Below, one piece after another: positions 36,415 to 44,179 of a stretch of 64,000 nucleotides of DNA. Below the pieces are notes generated by a model, which saw only the letters and a program-made list of their open reading frames with translations, had not been told where the DNA came from and searched no databases. Numbering within the stretch: position 1 is the first letter of the stretch; each line of letters begins with the position of its first letter. The position numbers were made by a program, and so were the translations under genes. The stretch is from Chitinophagales bacterium. GTDB lineage: Bacteria > Bacteroidota > Bacteroidia > Chitinophagales > BACL12. The stretch covers positions 186,001 to 250,000 of the forward strand of contig JACJXO010000002.1 of the NCBI GenBank assembly GCA_020636645.1, read 5' to 3'.

Positions 36415-38379
36415 ATGAAAACGAAACACCTTTTGACTCTGACATTGGGCCTCCTGCTTGCAAGCAGCACAGCATTTGCCCAGTATGGAACAGGCCTTTT
36501 TTATGACGGTAAAGCCGCCAAAGAATTTTCCTATAAGAAGCCTGGTAAAGGCTATGCCGGCGAGCTGCCTTCCAGCTTCTCTCTGAAAGCCCATACACCC
36601 TATGCCAAGAACCAGGGCAACTATGGTACCTGTACTTCCTGGGCCGTAGCATATTCTGCTATGAGTACTGCCTATGCCTATAACATGGGTATCACCAACA
36701 GGAACATCATAACCGGTATCGCATTCTGTCCTTACTTCGTCTATAACCAGGTGAAGGCTGATGCTTCCTGCTCCAGTGGAAGTTCCATTCCTTTGTCTAT
36801 TCTGTTGCTGATGGAAACCGGTGCCAAACGCTTTTATTCTCCGGTGATCGGTTGCGGGGCCCTCATCTCTGATGACATGATCAATGATGCAGGAAACTTC
36901 AGGATAGATGATGCCTATATCCTGTATGACGAAGGTGCGGGTATTCCTGCCGACATGACCGCAGCTGCCCTTACCACTTATATGAAGAGCAAAGCCACTC
37001 CTGATTATACCGATATCAAAGCAGCCATCACTTTCGGAACCCCTGTCATTTTCGGTTCTTTTATTCCTGCCTCTTTCTTTGCTGCCCGCTCTTCCTTCTG
37101 GGAACCTACCTATGATGAAAAACAAAATCCCGGTCAGGCTGTACTCGACAATGAAGGGATGCACCAGATGCACGCCATGACCATCATCGGTTACGACGAC
37201 AATAAATACGGTGGTGCGTTTGAAGTCATGAACAGCTGGGGTGAAGCTTTTGGCAACAAAGGTTTTGTGTGGGTGAAATATGCTGACTGGGCCTTGTTCT
37301 GCTACGAAGCTTATGCACTCGAACTGGGTGGACTGGGTGATGCAGAAATGAACAATGTTTCTGGTTGTGTCAGTGGCGATTGTGACAACGGCTATGGCAT
37401 TTACAAGTTTGCCAGCGGCGATCGTTACGAAGGTCACTTCAGTGGAAGAAATTTCAACGGATATGGCATCTATACCTGGGCCAGTGGCGAAGTATATGCC
37501 GGACAGTGGAGCATGAACAAGCGTCAGGGTGAAGGAACCCGGTATCTGCCCAACGGTGAATACGGAACCTGTATCTATGACAATGATAAACTGATAAGCG
37601 GTTTTTCCAACTGGTCATATACCAATGGTGATACCTACTACGGTGCACTGGCACAGGACTTCAGCCGCATAGGTTTCGGTCGCTATACCTTCAGCAATGG
37701 CTCCGTTTACGAAGGCAGCTGGAAGAACAATGTTCGCGAAGGTCTGGGAAGAATGACCTATACCAACGGCGATATCTATGTGGGCGAATGGAGCGATGAT
37801 TCTCCCAACGGTGTAGGCATGCTCATCCATACCAATGGTAAAGTGGATGCCGGCAGCTGGTCTTACGGAAAAATGATGAGTGGCCAGTCATACGGCTATG
37901 CCACTGATCAGTCTCTCCTCGCTGTTCGTGAACTCAGCCTGCCCGAACCTTCTGCACTTGCATACGCTTCTGCCGATTGTACCGATGGCGATTGTCTGTA
38001 CGGAAAAGGTAAGCGGGTTTATAAAGGTGGTGCAACCTACGAAGGTGAATTCAAGGATGGTGTGGAAGATGGTTTCGGAACCATGACCTATGGCGATGGT
38101 ACCAAGGTGAAGAGCAACTGGAAACAGGGTTACAACTTTGGTGTGGCAAGATATGATTATGGCGATGGAACTATGGCCCTGGCCGAATTCAAAGGTGGTA
38201 CCCTGAACGGTTATGTGCTGGTCATGAAATCCGGAAACATGGTAGTTCAGTACTACGAAGACGGCGTATATCTGCGCCAGGTCAATCCGACCTATTCTCC
38301 CGGTACCTCTGTCATGAACGGCGATCTGAGCAACAACGCCCCTTCATCAGGATCTTCTATCGAAGTGCCCGGTAAATAA
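36415..38379 (+). CDS. Exported papain-family (C1) protease-like protein with MORN repeats
   Basis: A 654-residue protein. A signal peptide (ends AFAQ) is followed by a C1 peptidase domain (about 45-310) with Gln67 and Cys73 (NQGNYGTCTSWA), His253 (HAMTIIGYDD) and Asn273 (NSWGEAFG), the full papain set. The C-terminal half has about eight MORN-type repeats (YGIYKFASGDRYEGHF, GEVYAGQW, GSVYEGSWKN, YEGEFKDG). MORN repeats often mediate membrane or protein contacts. The gene is likely an operon with the metallopeptidase-like gene, 41 nt downstream. Confidence 0.9.
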   Translation: MKTKHLLTLTLGLLLASSTAFAQYGTGLFYDGKAAKEFSYKKPGKGYAGELPSSFSLKAHTPYAKNQGNYGTCTSWAVAYSAMSTAYAYNMGITNRNIITGIAFCPYFVYNQVKADASCSSGSSIPLSILLLMETGAKRFYSPVIGCGALISDDMINDAGNFRIDDAYILYDEGAGIPADMTAAALTTYMKSKATPDYTDIKAAITFGTPVIFGSFIPASFFAARSSFWEPTYDEKQNPGQAVLDNEGMHQMHAMTIIGYDDNKYGGAFEVMNSWGEAFGNKGFVWVKYADWALFCYEAYALELGGLGDAEMNNVSGCVSGDCDNGYGIYKFASGDRYEGHFSGRNFNGYGIYTWASGEVYAGQWSMNKRQGEGTRYLPNGEYGTCIYDNDKLISGFSNWSYTNGDTYYGALAQDFSRIGFGRYTFSNGSVYEGSWKNNVREGLGRMTYTNGDIYVGEWSDDSPNGVGMLIHTNGKVDAGSWSYGKMMSGQSYGYATDQSLLAVRELSLPEPSALAYASADCTDGDCLYGKGKRVYKGGATYEGEFKDGVEDGFGTMTYGDGTKVKSNWKQGYNFGVARYDYGDGTMALAEFKGGTLNGYVLVMKSGNMVVQYYEDGVYLRQVNPTYSPGTSVMNGDLSNNAPSSGSSIEVPGK

Positions 38380-38420
38380 CAGTCAAACATATTCATTCAA
38401 GCAAACGGAACAGCAAAGCC

Positions 38421-40031
38421 ATGAAAATCAAATTGATCATACTGATGCTTTGCTGTTCCGCTTTTGCCTGGAACAAAGCGCAGGCCAACTACGGCGATGA
38501 GGTCTTTGCCCGCATTCTCCTGGCAGTGAACAGAGACCTTCCAACACCACCACACCTGGTCTGGGTCAGCAACATGAACGGCGTGGCTTCCACCTATGCC
38601 AACGGTACAATAGAAGTGGACAGCAGACTGCTGGAGCGAATGAGAGGTTTTGGTGCAGATTCTGCCAACGCCCTGGCACATATCCTCGCCCATGAAGTGA
38701 TGCACTATTACATGGAGCATTTCTGGGCAGGTGAATTCGCCCTGCCATACGGCGATGCTTCCTGGGGTCAGGAACTGCAAGGCATAGACAGCGATACCCT
38801 GCAACTGCAGTATCAGGAAACACAGGCAGACCTATACGCCATTTTCTATGCAACTTCTGCTGGCTACCAGACAGGCAGAATTGCCGATGCGGTCATAGAC
38901 AGCATCTACCGCTGGTACAACCTGCCCTTCAAAATGAAACGCTATCCTTCTCTGGATGCCAGAAAAGAGATCGCACGCACTGCAGCACGAGATGTGGCCG
39001 CCCTGCTGCCCATGTATGAAGCCGGCAAGATGATGCTTATGCTGGGCATGTCGGCCTCCGGGAAGGAACAACTTACCTACCTGAGAGGTGCCGCCTATGC
39101 CTTCCAGCATATCACTGACAATAATATACGAACCACAGAAATGTATAATAACATGGCCGTGGTACGCATCATGCAGGCCATTACCATGCTCAATGATACC
39201 ATTGCTGCATTCAGATGGCCTCTGGTGATTGAAAGTGGTTCTGTATTGTATGATGCCCAGTCCACACGTGGTGCTGGTATGGAACTGCCCGAAGAAGCAG
39301 CCCGCCTCTTGCAGGAAGCAAAGAACCTGCTGGAGTCTGCACTGGAAATGGACGCTGCCTACCAGCCCGCCATGACCAATCTCTGTGTGGCGCTGATGCT
39401 GCTGGGCAAACAGGGAAGTATGGCCGATGTGCTGGATGAACTGACAGAACTGTCGGATAATACAGCACTGGAACTCGAGCTCCGCGGACTGGCAGCCTGG
39501 CTGAAAGGCAAACACGACCAGGCGGTGGAGTTGTTGGAAGAAGCAGATGCCGCGGGCAGTCTGACCGCAAAACGAAATGCAGAAGTGGCCGCCGGCAAAC
39601 TGATGCCGGTAGGAATAGACCTGCCTGTGCTGGCAGATATTTCCGAGACCATAGACGGCACGTTGTTACCTGATTACTTTTCAGGGATCTCTGCACTCGA
39701 TGGATCACGAACCGATGAACGTAGCCAGAATTTGTTGTTGTTCTGCGATACCATCGGCCGTTACGTGATCTTCGAAGTGAAATTCAAATTCCAGGATAGG
39801 GCCTTCCGCACCCTTAAAATGGTGAAGACCCTTCCAGGCGATCTTCCCCCGCATGATAAGGGTATCAGCCAAAGGTCTGATGTCAGAGACCTGCAGAAAC
39901 AATACCCCGAAGATGCCACCATTCTGCTTGAGAGCGATCATGAGGTGTTCGTTTTCCCCCTTTCTTATGCTCTCGTCTGGATCAGCCAAAACGGAAAAGT
40001 GGATGGATGGGGTTGGTACTGGGCCCAATAA
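38421..40031 (+). CDS. Exported M48-like metallopeptidase with helical repeats
   Basis: A 536-residue protein. It has a signal peptide (ends AQAN) and a zinc-peptidase segment with HEVMH (His91, Glu92, His95), and a downstream Glu (Glu133 in QETQADLYA) in the position of the third zinc ligand of M48-type enzymes. Helical, TPR-like repeats cover about 225-425, and a C-terminal beta-rich region ends DGWGWYWAQ. It is the third exported peptidase-like gene in a row, followed by a strong terminator. The substrate is unknown. Confidence 0.82.
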   Translation: MKIKLIILMLCCSAFAWNKAQANYGDEVFARILLAVNRDLPTPPHLVWVSNMNGVASTYANGTIEVDSRLLERMRGFGADSANALAHILAHEVMHYYMEHFWAGEFALPYGDASWGQELQGIDSDTLQLQYQETQADLYAIFYATSAGYQTGRIADAVIDSIYRWYNLPFKMKRYPSLDARKEIARTAARDVAALLPMYEAGKMMLMLGMSASGKEQLTYLRGAAYAFQHITDNNIRTTEMYNNMAVVRIMQAITMLNDTIAAFRWPLVIESGSVLYDAQSTRGAGMELPEEAARLLQEAKNLLESALEMDAAYQPAMTNLCVALMLLGKQGSMADVLDELTELSDNTALELELRGLAAWLKGKHDQAVELLEEADAAGSLTAKRNAEVAAGKLMPVGIDLPVLADISETIDGTLLPDYFSGISALDGSRTDERSQNLLLFCDTIGRYVIFEVKFKFQDRAFRTLKMVKTLPGDLPPHDKGISQRSDVRDLQKQYPEDATILLESDHEVFVFPLSYALVWISQNGKVDGWGWYWAQ

Positions 40032-40058
40032 CATTTCCCTTATACATTGATTATCATA

Positions 40059-40095
40059 CAGTTAAGGCCACCTTTTGGTGGCCTTAACTGTTTTT
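40059..40095 (+). terminator. Rho-independent terminator of the protease operon
   Basis: A perfect 14-bp stem CAGTTAAGGCCACC with its complement, a TTTT loop and then TTTTT. It lies 28 nt after the metallopeptidase stop. Confidence 0.92.
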
Positions 40096-40116
40096 AACGC
40101 CAAATACTTGTAAAAA

Positions 40117-40148
40117 CATAGTATTAGGTATTGCATAGTACCATAGTA
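40117..40148 (+). promoter_or_regulatory. Candidate PadR operator: three CATAGTA repeats
   Basis: CATAGTA occurs at 40117-40123, 40134-40140 and 40142-40148. The outer parts (ACATAGTA ... TAGTATGT) form an imperfect inverted repeat. The sites overlap the -33/-7 spacer of the padR promoter, so binding would block transcription. Autorepression is inferred. Confidence 0.55.
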
Positions 40149-40161
40149 TGTCATAGCTTTG
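40131..40161 (+). promoter_or_regulatory. padR promoter: TTG -33, TAGCTTTG -7
   Basis: TTG at 40131-40133 and TAGCTTTG at 40154-40161 are 20 nt apart. The ATG at 40166 is 4 nt after the -7 box, so the operon mRNA should be leaderless. Confidence 0.6.
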
Positions 40162-40165
40162 CATC

Positions 40166-40510
40166 ATGAACGTAGAAAATGCACAGGCCCAAATGCGCAA
40201 AGGTGTGCTGGAGTTCTGTGTCCTGGCCATCATCAGTGAGGGCGAGATCTATCCTTCAGACATCATCGGCCGGTTGAAAGACAGCCGGTTGCTGGTGGCA
40301 GAAGGTACCGTCTATCCCTTGCTCAACAGGCTGAAGAACATGGAACTGCTCAGCTACCAGTGGGTGGAAAGTAATTCGGGTCCGCCCAGAAAGTACTACC
40401 AGCTCACCGACAAGGGCAGGCAGTTCCTCACCGAACTCCACAAGACCTGGCAGGAACTGGCACATGCAGTTGCTGTCAACTCGAAACACCTTAAAACCAT
40501 GGAACAATGA
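40166..40510 (+). CDS. PadR-family transcriptional regulator
   Basis: A 114-residue winged-helix repressor of the short PadR type: KGVLEFCVLAIISEGEIYPSDIIGRL (recognition region) and AEGTVYPLLNRLKNMELL (wing), followed by PPRKYYQLTDKGR and a C-terminal helix. PadR proteins dimerise and often respond to small molecules or envelope stress. Here it leads an operon of two PspC membrane proteins; its stop overlaps the next start by 4 nt (ATGA). Confidence 0.93.
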   Translation: MNVENAQAQMRKGVLEFCVLAIISEGEIYPSDIIGRLKDSRLLVAEGTVYPLLNRLKNMELLSYQWVESNSGPPRKYYQLTDKGRQFLTELHKTWQELAHAVAVNSKHLKTMEQ

Positions 40511-41031
40511 ACAGGATATTACAGGCCAATATTGGCGGACAGGTATTCCCGATGGAAGAACCTGCATACAGGAAACTGGATCGCTACCTCAATCACATCA
40601 GAAGGAAACAGGGTGCCGATGGAGGTGAGATCATCGCAGACATGGAACAGCGCATAGCTGAACTGCTGACCGATGAACTGGGTAATAAGGCTTTTGTCAG
40701 CCTGCCGATGGTGGACCGTGTCATCCAGACCATGGGGCAACCTGAAGATTTTGATACCGACGAAAGAAGGACCTATGAAGCCGCTTCCGACAGGGGTTTC
40801 CCGGGTTTTACCCGCGACACTTCCAACAAGATCCTGGCTGGTGTGTGTGCCGGTATCGGAAACCGATTTGATATCGATCCGCTGTGGGTACGACTGGCCT
40901 TCGTGGTCTCCGTACTCCTGGGCGGAGCCGGTTTTCTGATCTACCTGATCCTCTGGATACTGGTGCCTGCTTCCGGTAAAAAAAAAAAATCAGCTGAACT
41001 TGTAAACCACGTTAACTACGCAGTAAAATGA
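40507..41031 (+). CDS. PspC-domain membrane protein (short)
   Basis: A 174-residue protein. The N-terminal soluble domain (about 5-85, NIGGQVFPMEEPAYRKLDRYL, DMEQRIAELL) is followed by a PspC domain with two hydrophobic helices (SNKILAGVCAGIGNRFDIDPLWVRLAFV and FLIYLILWILVP). PspC proteins are linked to the phage-shock envelope-stress response. It overlaps padR and the next PspC gene by 4 nt each. A run of nine A residues in the 3' part (KKKK) is a possible slippage site. Confidence 0.92.
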   Translation: MNRILQANIGGQVFPMEEPAYRKLDRYLNHIRRKQGADGGEIIADMEQRIAELLTDELGNKAFVSLPMVDRVIQTMGQPEDFDTDERRTYEAASDRGFPGFTRDTSNKILAGVCAGIGNRFDIDPLWVRLAFVVSVLLGGAGFLIYLILWILVPASGKKKKSAELVNHVNYAVK

Positions 41032-42587
41032 ACAAGCTCATTCAGGTGAACATCGGCGGACTGGTCTTTCAGATCGACGAAGGTGCCTACCATAAATTAG
41101 ACAAGTACCTCAGCTCCATCCGCAATCGCTATGCGCAGGAGGAAGGTGGGGAAGATATCCTGCACGATATCGAAGCCCGCATTGCCGAACTGTTCATTGA
41201 ACGCACCGGTACCAATGGTGCGGTCATGATGGCTGATGTGGATCACGTCATCGAACAGATGGGTAGGCCGGATGATTTTGAAACGGCCGATGAACCGATC
41301 AGTGAAGAAAACCCGGGGAGAAAACGGTCTCGCAGATTTTTCCGCGATGGTGAACACCGTCAGTTGGGTGGTGTATGCGCCGGCTTTGGTGCCTACTTTG
41401 ATATCGACCCACTCTGGATCCGCCTGCTGTTCGTAGCCGCATTCTTCTTTGGTGGCTCCGGAATACTCCTGTACATAGTTCTGTGGGTCATCATGCCGGA
41501 AGCGAAAACCTCCAGTGAAAAACTGGAGATGCGTGGAGAACGGGTCAATGTATCTAACATTGAAAGAACTGTGAAAGGTGGTGCCCGTGAGATACGCACC
41601 AAAGCGAATGAGATCGGTGATGAGATGAAACAGGTATTCTCTGAAGAGAATATGCGACGCACAAGTAACTCAGTAGGTGAGTTTCTGGAGAACATAGTGG
41701 AGACCATCAAACCTGTGGTGCGTTTCATATTTAAAATATTTGTATTCCTGATCGTGCTGGCCTGTCTGGCATCGCTGGTGGCCATTGCGGTGGTCTTCCT
41801 GACAGATGTAGGTGAACCTGCAGCCCACATAGATTTTCTGACAAGTCATTTCTTTGAGACCCTGCGTCAGGGACAGATCCTCATCTTTGGTGGTATCGCT
41901 CTGGCAGCTATCCCGCTCCTGTCCTTGCTGGTTCGCGGCGTCAAATTCCTGCTGAATGTCAGACTGAATTTCAAGGCATTTGACTGGACCATGCTGGTGC
42001 TGTGGCTGGTGTGCCTGACCGGTGTGACCGTGGTAGGCATCCAGCTTGCACAGGACTTTGAATACGACGGCAAACAAACCAATAGGATCAGCGTGGTACA
42101 ACCCGTTGCAGGTCCGCTGATCCTGCAGGTGGACGATTCTGAAAAAGACGCCATTCGAAGCGAATGGTCTAAAGGCAGCCACTGGAAACACGTGGAAGTG
42201 TATGATGAAGCAAGCATCTATGATGACATCGACATCACCATCGAACGCAGTGATGATACACTCTACAGTTTCACCCTGATCAGATCTGCACATGGCGACA
42301 GCCGTGACGAGGCAAGAAGCAGGGCTTCACAGGTCAGCTATGAACTCGGGCAGATCGATTCCATCATCCGCATTCCATCGGTGGTCAAACTAAAGGAAGG
42401 TGAATTATGGAGAGGGCAGCAGGTGGACCTGATCGTCCGGGTACCAATGGACAAGACCATCATCCTGGACAGCCGCATCGATGACTTCCTGCGCTACAAC
42501 GATTACACCGAAGACCTGGACCACGACCAGCTGTTCAATCGGAAATTGCGCATGACCGCCACCGGTCTGCGTCCAGTATATGAATAA
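41028..42587 (+). CDS. PspC-domain membrane protein (long)
   Basis: A 519-residue protein with the same N-terminal module (NIGGLVFQIDEGAYHKLDKYL), a PspC domain (about 100-165, GGVCAGFGAYFDIDPLWIRLLFV), a charged linker, further transmembrane helices (about 235-345) and a large extracytoplasmic C-terminal domain ending RPVYE. The C-terminal half resembles the periplasmic part of other Bacteroidota PspC proteins. It may sense envelope stress and signal through the PadR repressor; this is inference. Confidence 0.9.
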   Translation: MNKLIQVNIGGLVFQIDEGAYHKLDKYLSSIRNRYAQEEGGEDILHDIEARIAELFIERTGTNGAVMMADVDHVIEQMGRPDDFETADEPISEENPGRKRSRRFFRDGEHRQLGGVCAGFGAYFDIDPLWIRLLFVAAFFFGGSGILLYIVLWVIMPEAKTSSEKLEMRGERVNVSNIERTVKGGAREIRTKANEIGDEMKQVFSEENMRRTSNSVGEFLENIVETIKPVVRFIFKIFVFLIVLACLASLVAIAVVFLTDVGEPAAHIDFLTSHFFETLRQGQILIFGGIALAAIPLLSLLVRGVKFLLNVRLNFKAFDWTMLVLWLVCLTGVTVVGIQLAQDFEYDGKQTNRISVVQPVAGPLILQVDDSEKDAIRSEWSKGSHWKHVEVYDEASIYDDIDITIERSDDTLYSFTLIRSAHGDSRDEARSRASQVSYELGQIDSIIRIPSVVKLKEGELWRGQQVDLIVRVPMDKTIILDSRIDDFLRYNDYTEDLDHDQLFNRKLRMTATGLRPVYE

Positions 42588-42603
42588 TATCTAAATTCAC
42601 ATT

Positions 42604-43107
42604 ATGCAATTCTCAAGCGCCCAATGGCATCTTCTCTTCAACCATTTCCCGATCATTCTCAGCATTACTGCTGCAGGTTTAATGGTTCTGGCTTTCTTTA
42701 TTCGTAACAAGGGTTTTGTGCAAACAGCCATGTTTGTATTGGTACTGGCGGGCATATCGGCCATTCCGGCCTTTCAAACCGGAGAGGGTGCAGAGGAAAC
42801 TGTGGAAGAACTGGCAGGTGTAGATCATCAGCAGATCCATGTCCATGAACATCAGGCACAGACAGGTATGCGTGTAACTGTCGGAGCCGGCATCATAGCC
42901 CTCATCGGTATGCTATGGATGCGCAGTAAGAAAGTACAGCCCATGCTGCCAGTTGTGCTGGTAGCCATTGCAGCTTTTACTTCTTCTTACTTCATGACCA
43001 TGGTGGGACATAGCGGCGGACTGATCCGTCACCCGGAGATCAGCGCAGATGGAGGTGGCAGCACCCCCGTTATGCAAAATGATCACCGGGACGACGACGA
43101 TGACTGA
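42604..43107 (+). CDS. DUF2231-like membrane protein
   Basis: A 167-residue protein with about four transmembrane helices. Phrases WHLLFNHFPIILSI, GEGAEETVEEL, VHEHQAQTGMRV and MTMVGHSGGLIRHPEI resemble DUF2231-type membrane proteins that may bind heme or metals. A run of Asp closes the protein. It lies 16 nt after the long PspC gene and is probably in the same operon. Confidence 0.7.
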   Translation: MQFSSAQWHLLFNHFPIILSITAAGLMVLAFFIRNKGFVQTAMFVLVLAGISAIPAFQTGEGAEETVEELAGVDHQQIHVHEHQAQTGMRVTVGAGIIALIGMLWMRSKKVQPMLPVVLVAIAAFTSSYFMTMVGHSGGLIRHPEISADGGGSTPVMQNDHRDDDDD

Positions 43108-43132
43108 ACTGCATTGACTACCTTAGACAGGC

Positions 43133-44179
43133 ATGCACCGGCCTGTTTCCAGAGCATTTTTCGTCCTGTTCATTCCCATTTTCTGGGCCTGGTCTTCTTG
43201 TGCAGATAAGCAGCAGGAGGTCATTCGCAGCTTCTATCACTGGCAGACAACGCTGGATCTGAGTACAGAGGAGATACAGGAATTGTCATCACTGGGAGTA
43301 CATGACCTGTATGTGAAATATTTTGATGTGATCTGGGATGAGGAGGCGGCGCAACCTCGTCCGGTGGCGAAGTTACAGACCGTGCAGGTGCCGGATGAAC
43401 TGTCCATACATCCGGTCATCTTCCTGACCAATGAAACACTGGAGCACCTGGACATGGACGGGGTCAATGACCTCGCCTGGCGCATGTGCAAACTGATGGA
43501 TCAGATCCATACCGGTCTGTCGAAAGATCCGCCCGCCATCATCCAGATAGACTGCGACTGGACCGAAGGCACCAGAGATAATTACTTTCAGCTCCTGAAA
43601 CAGATGCAGACCTACAAAAGGTTTGAAGAAACGATCTGGAGTGCTACCATTCGCCTGCATCAGTATGCCTATCCTCAACAAACAGGAGTACCTCCGGTTG
43701 ACCGTGGCCTGCTCATGTTCTACAACATGGGAAACATAGAAGACCCCGATGCAGCACATTCCATATATGATCCATCCACTGCTGAAGCTTATCTGAAACA
43801 GACAGATCATTATCCCATTCCTCTGGATGCGGGCATTGCCCTGTTCAGCTGGGGACTCTACTTCCACCATAGGGAACTGCAGCAGATATTCTATCCCCTG
43901 TATGCCGATGAATTATTGAATGAGTCGCTGTTCACCACGGTCGATGACACTCATTTTGCTGCAACAGGAGAAGGTTATTTCCGCGGACGTTTCGTACAGC
44001 CCGGCGATACCATCCGGATAGAGAGCATGTCGCCTGAGCTTGGTCTGAAGTCGGCAGAACAGTTATCACACTATTTGCACGACCATCCGCTTTCGGTAAT
44101 TTTATACCATACAGATCCCGTCATCCTCCAACACTATACCCATGAAGAACTGGACTCGGTCTTTTCCGCTTTTGAGTAG
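43133..44179 (+). CDS. DUF3142-like lipoprotein
   Basis: A 348-residue lipoprotein with lipobox WSSC at about residues 20-23. The phrases DLYVKYFDVIWDEE, HPVIFLTNETLEHL, IIQIDCDWTEGTRDNYFQLLKQ and LLMFYNMGN follow the pattern of DUF3142 proteins, which look like a TIM barrel of glycoside-hydrolase type. A carbohydrate-related role is possible. It overlaps the next gene by 38 nt, so the two are coupled. Confidence 0.6.
   Translation: MHRPVSRAFFVLFIPIFWAWSSCADKQQEVIRSFYHWQTTLDLSTEEIQELSSLGVHDLYVKYFDVIWDEEAAQPRPVAKLQTVQVPDELSIHPVIFLTNETLEHLDMDGVNDLAWRMCKLMDQIHTGLSKDPPAIIQIDCDWTEGTRDNYFQLLKQMQTYKRFEETIWSATIRLHQYAYPQQTGVPPVDRGLLMFYNMGNIEDPDAAHSIYDPSTAEAYLKQTDHYPIPLDAGIALFSWGLYFHHRELQQIFYPLYADELLNESLFTTVDDTHFAATGEGYFRGRFVQPGDTIRIESMSPELGLKSAEQLSHYLHDHPLSVILYHTDPVILQHYTHEELDSVFSAFE

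Noticed and set aside
36394..37437. 347-codon minus-strand frame opposite the papain-like gene
   Set aside because: It is fully antisense to a gene with intact catalytic motifs; no family features are seen.
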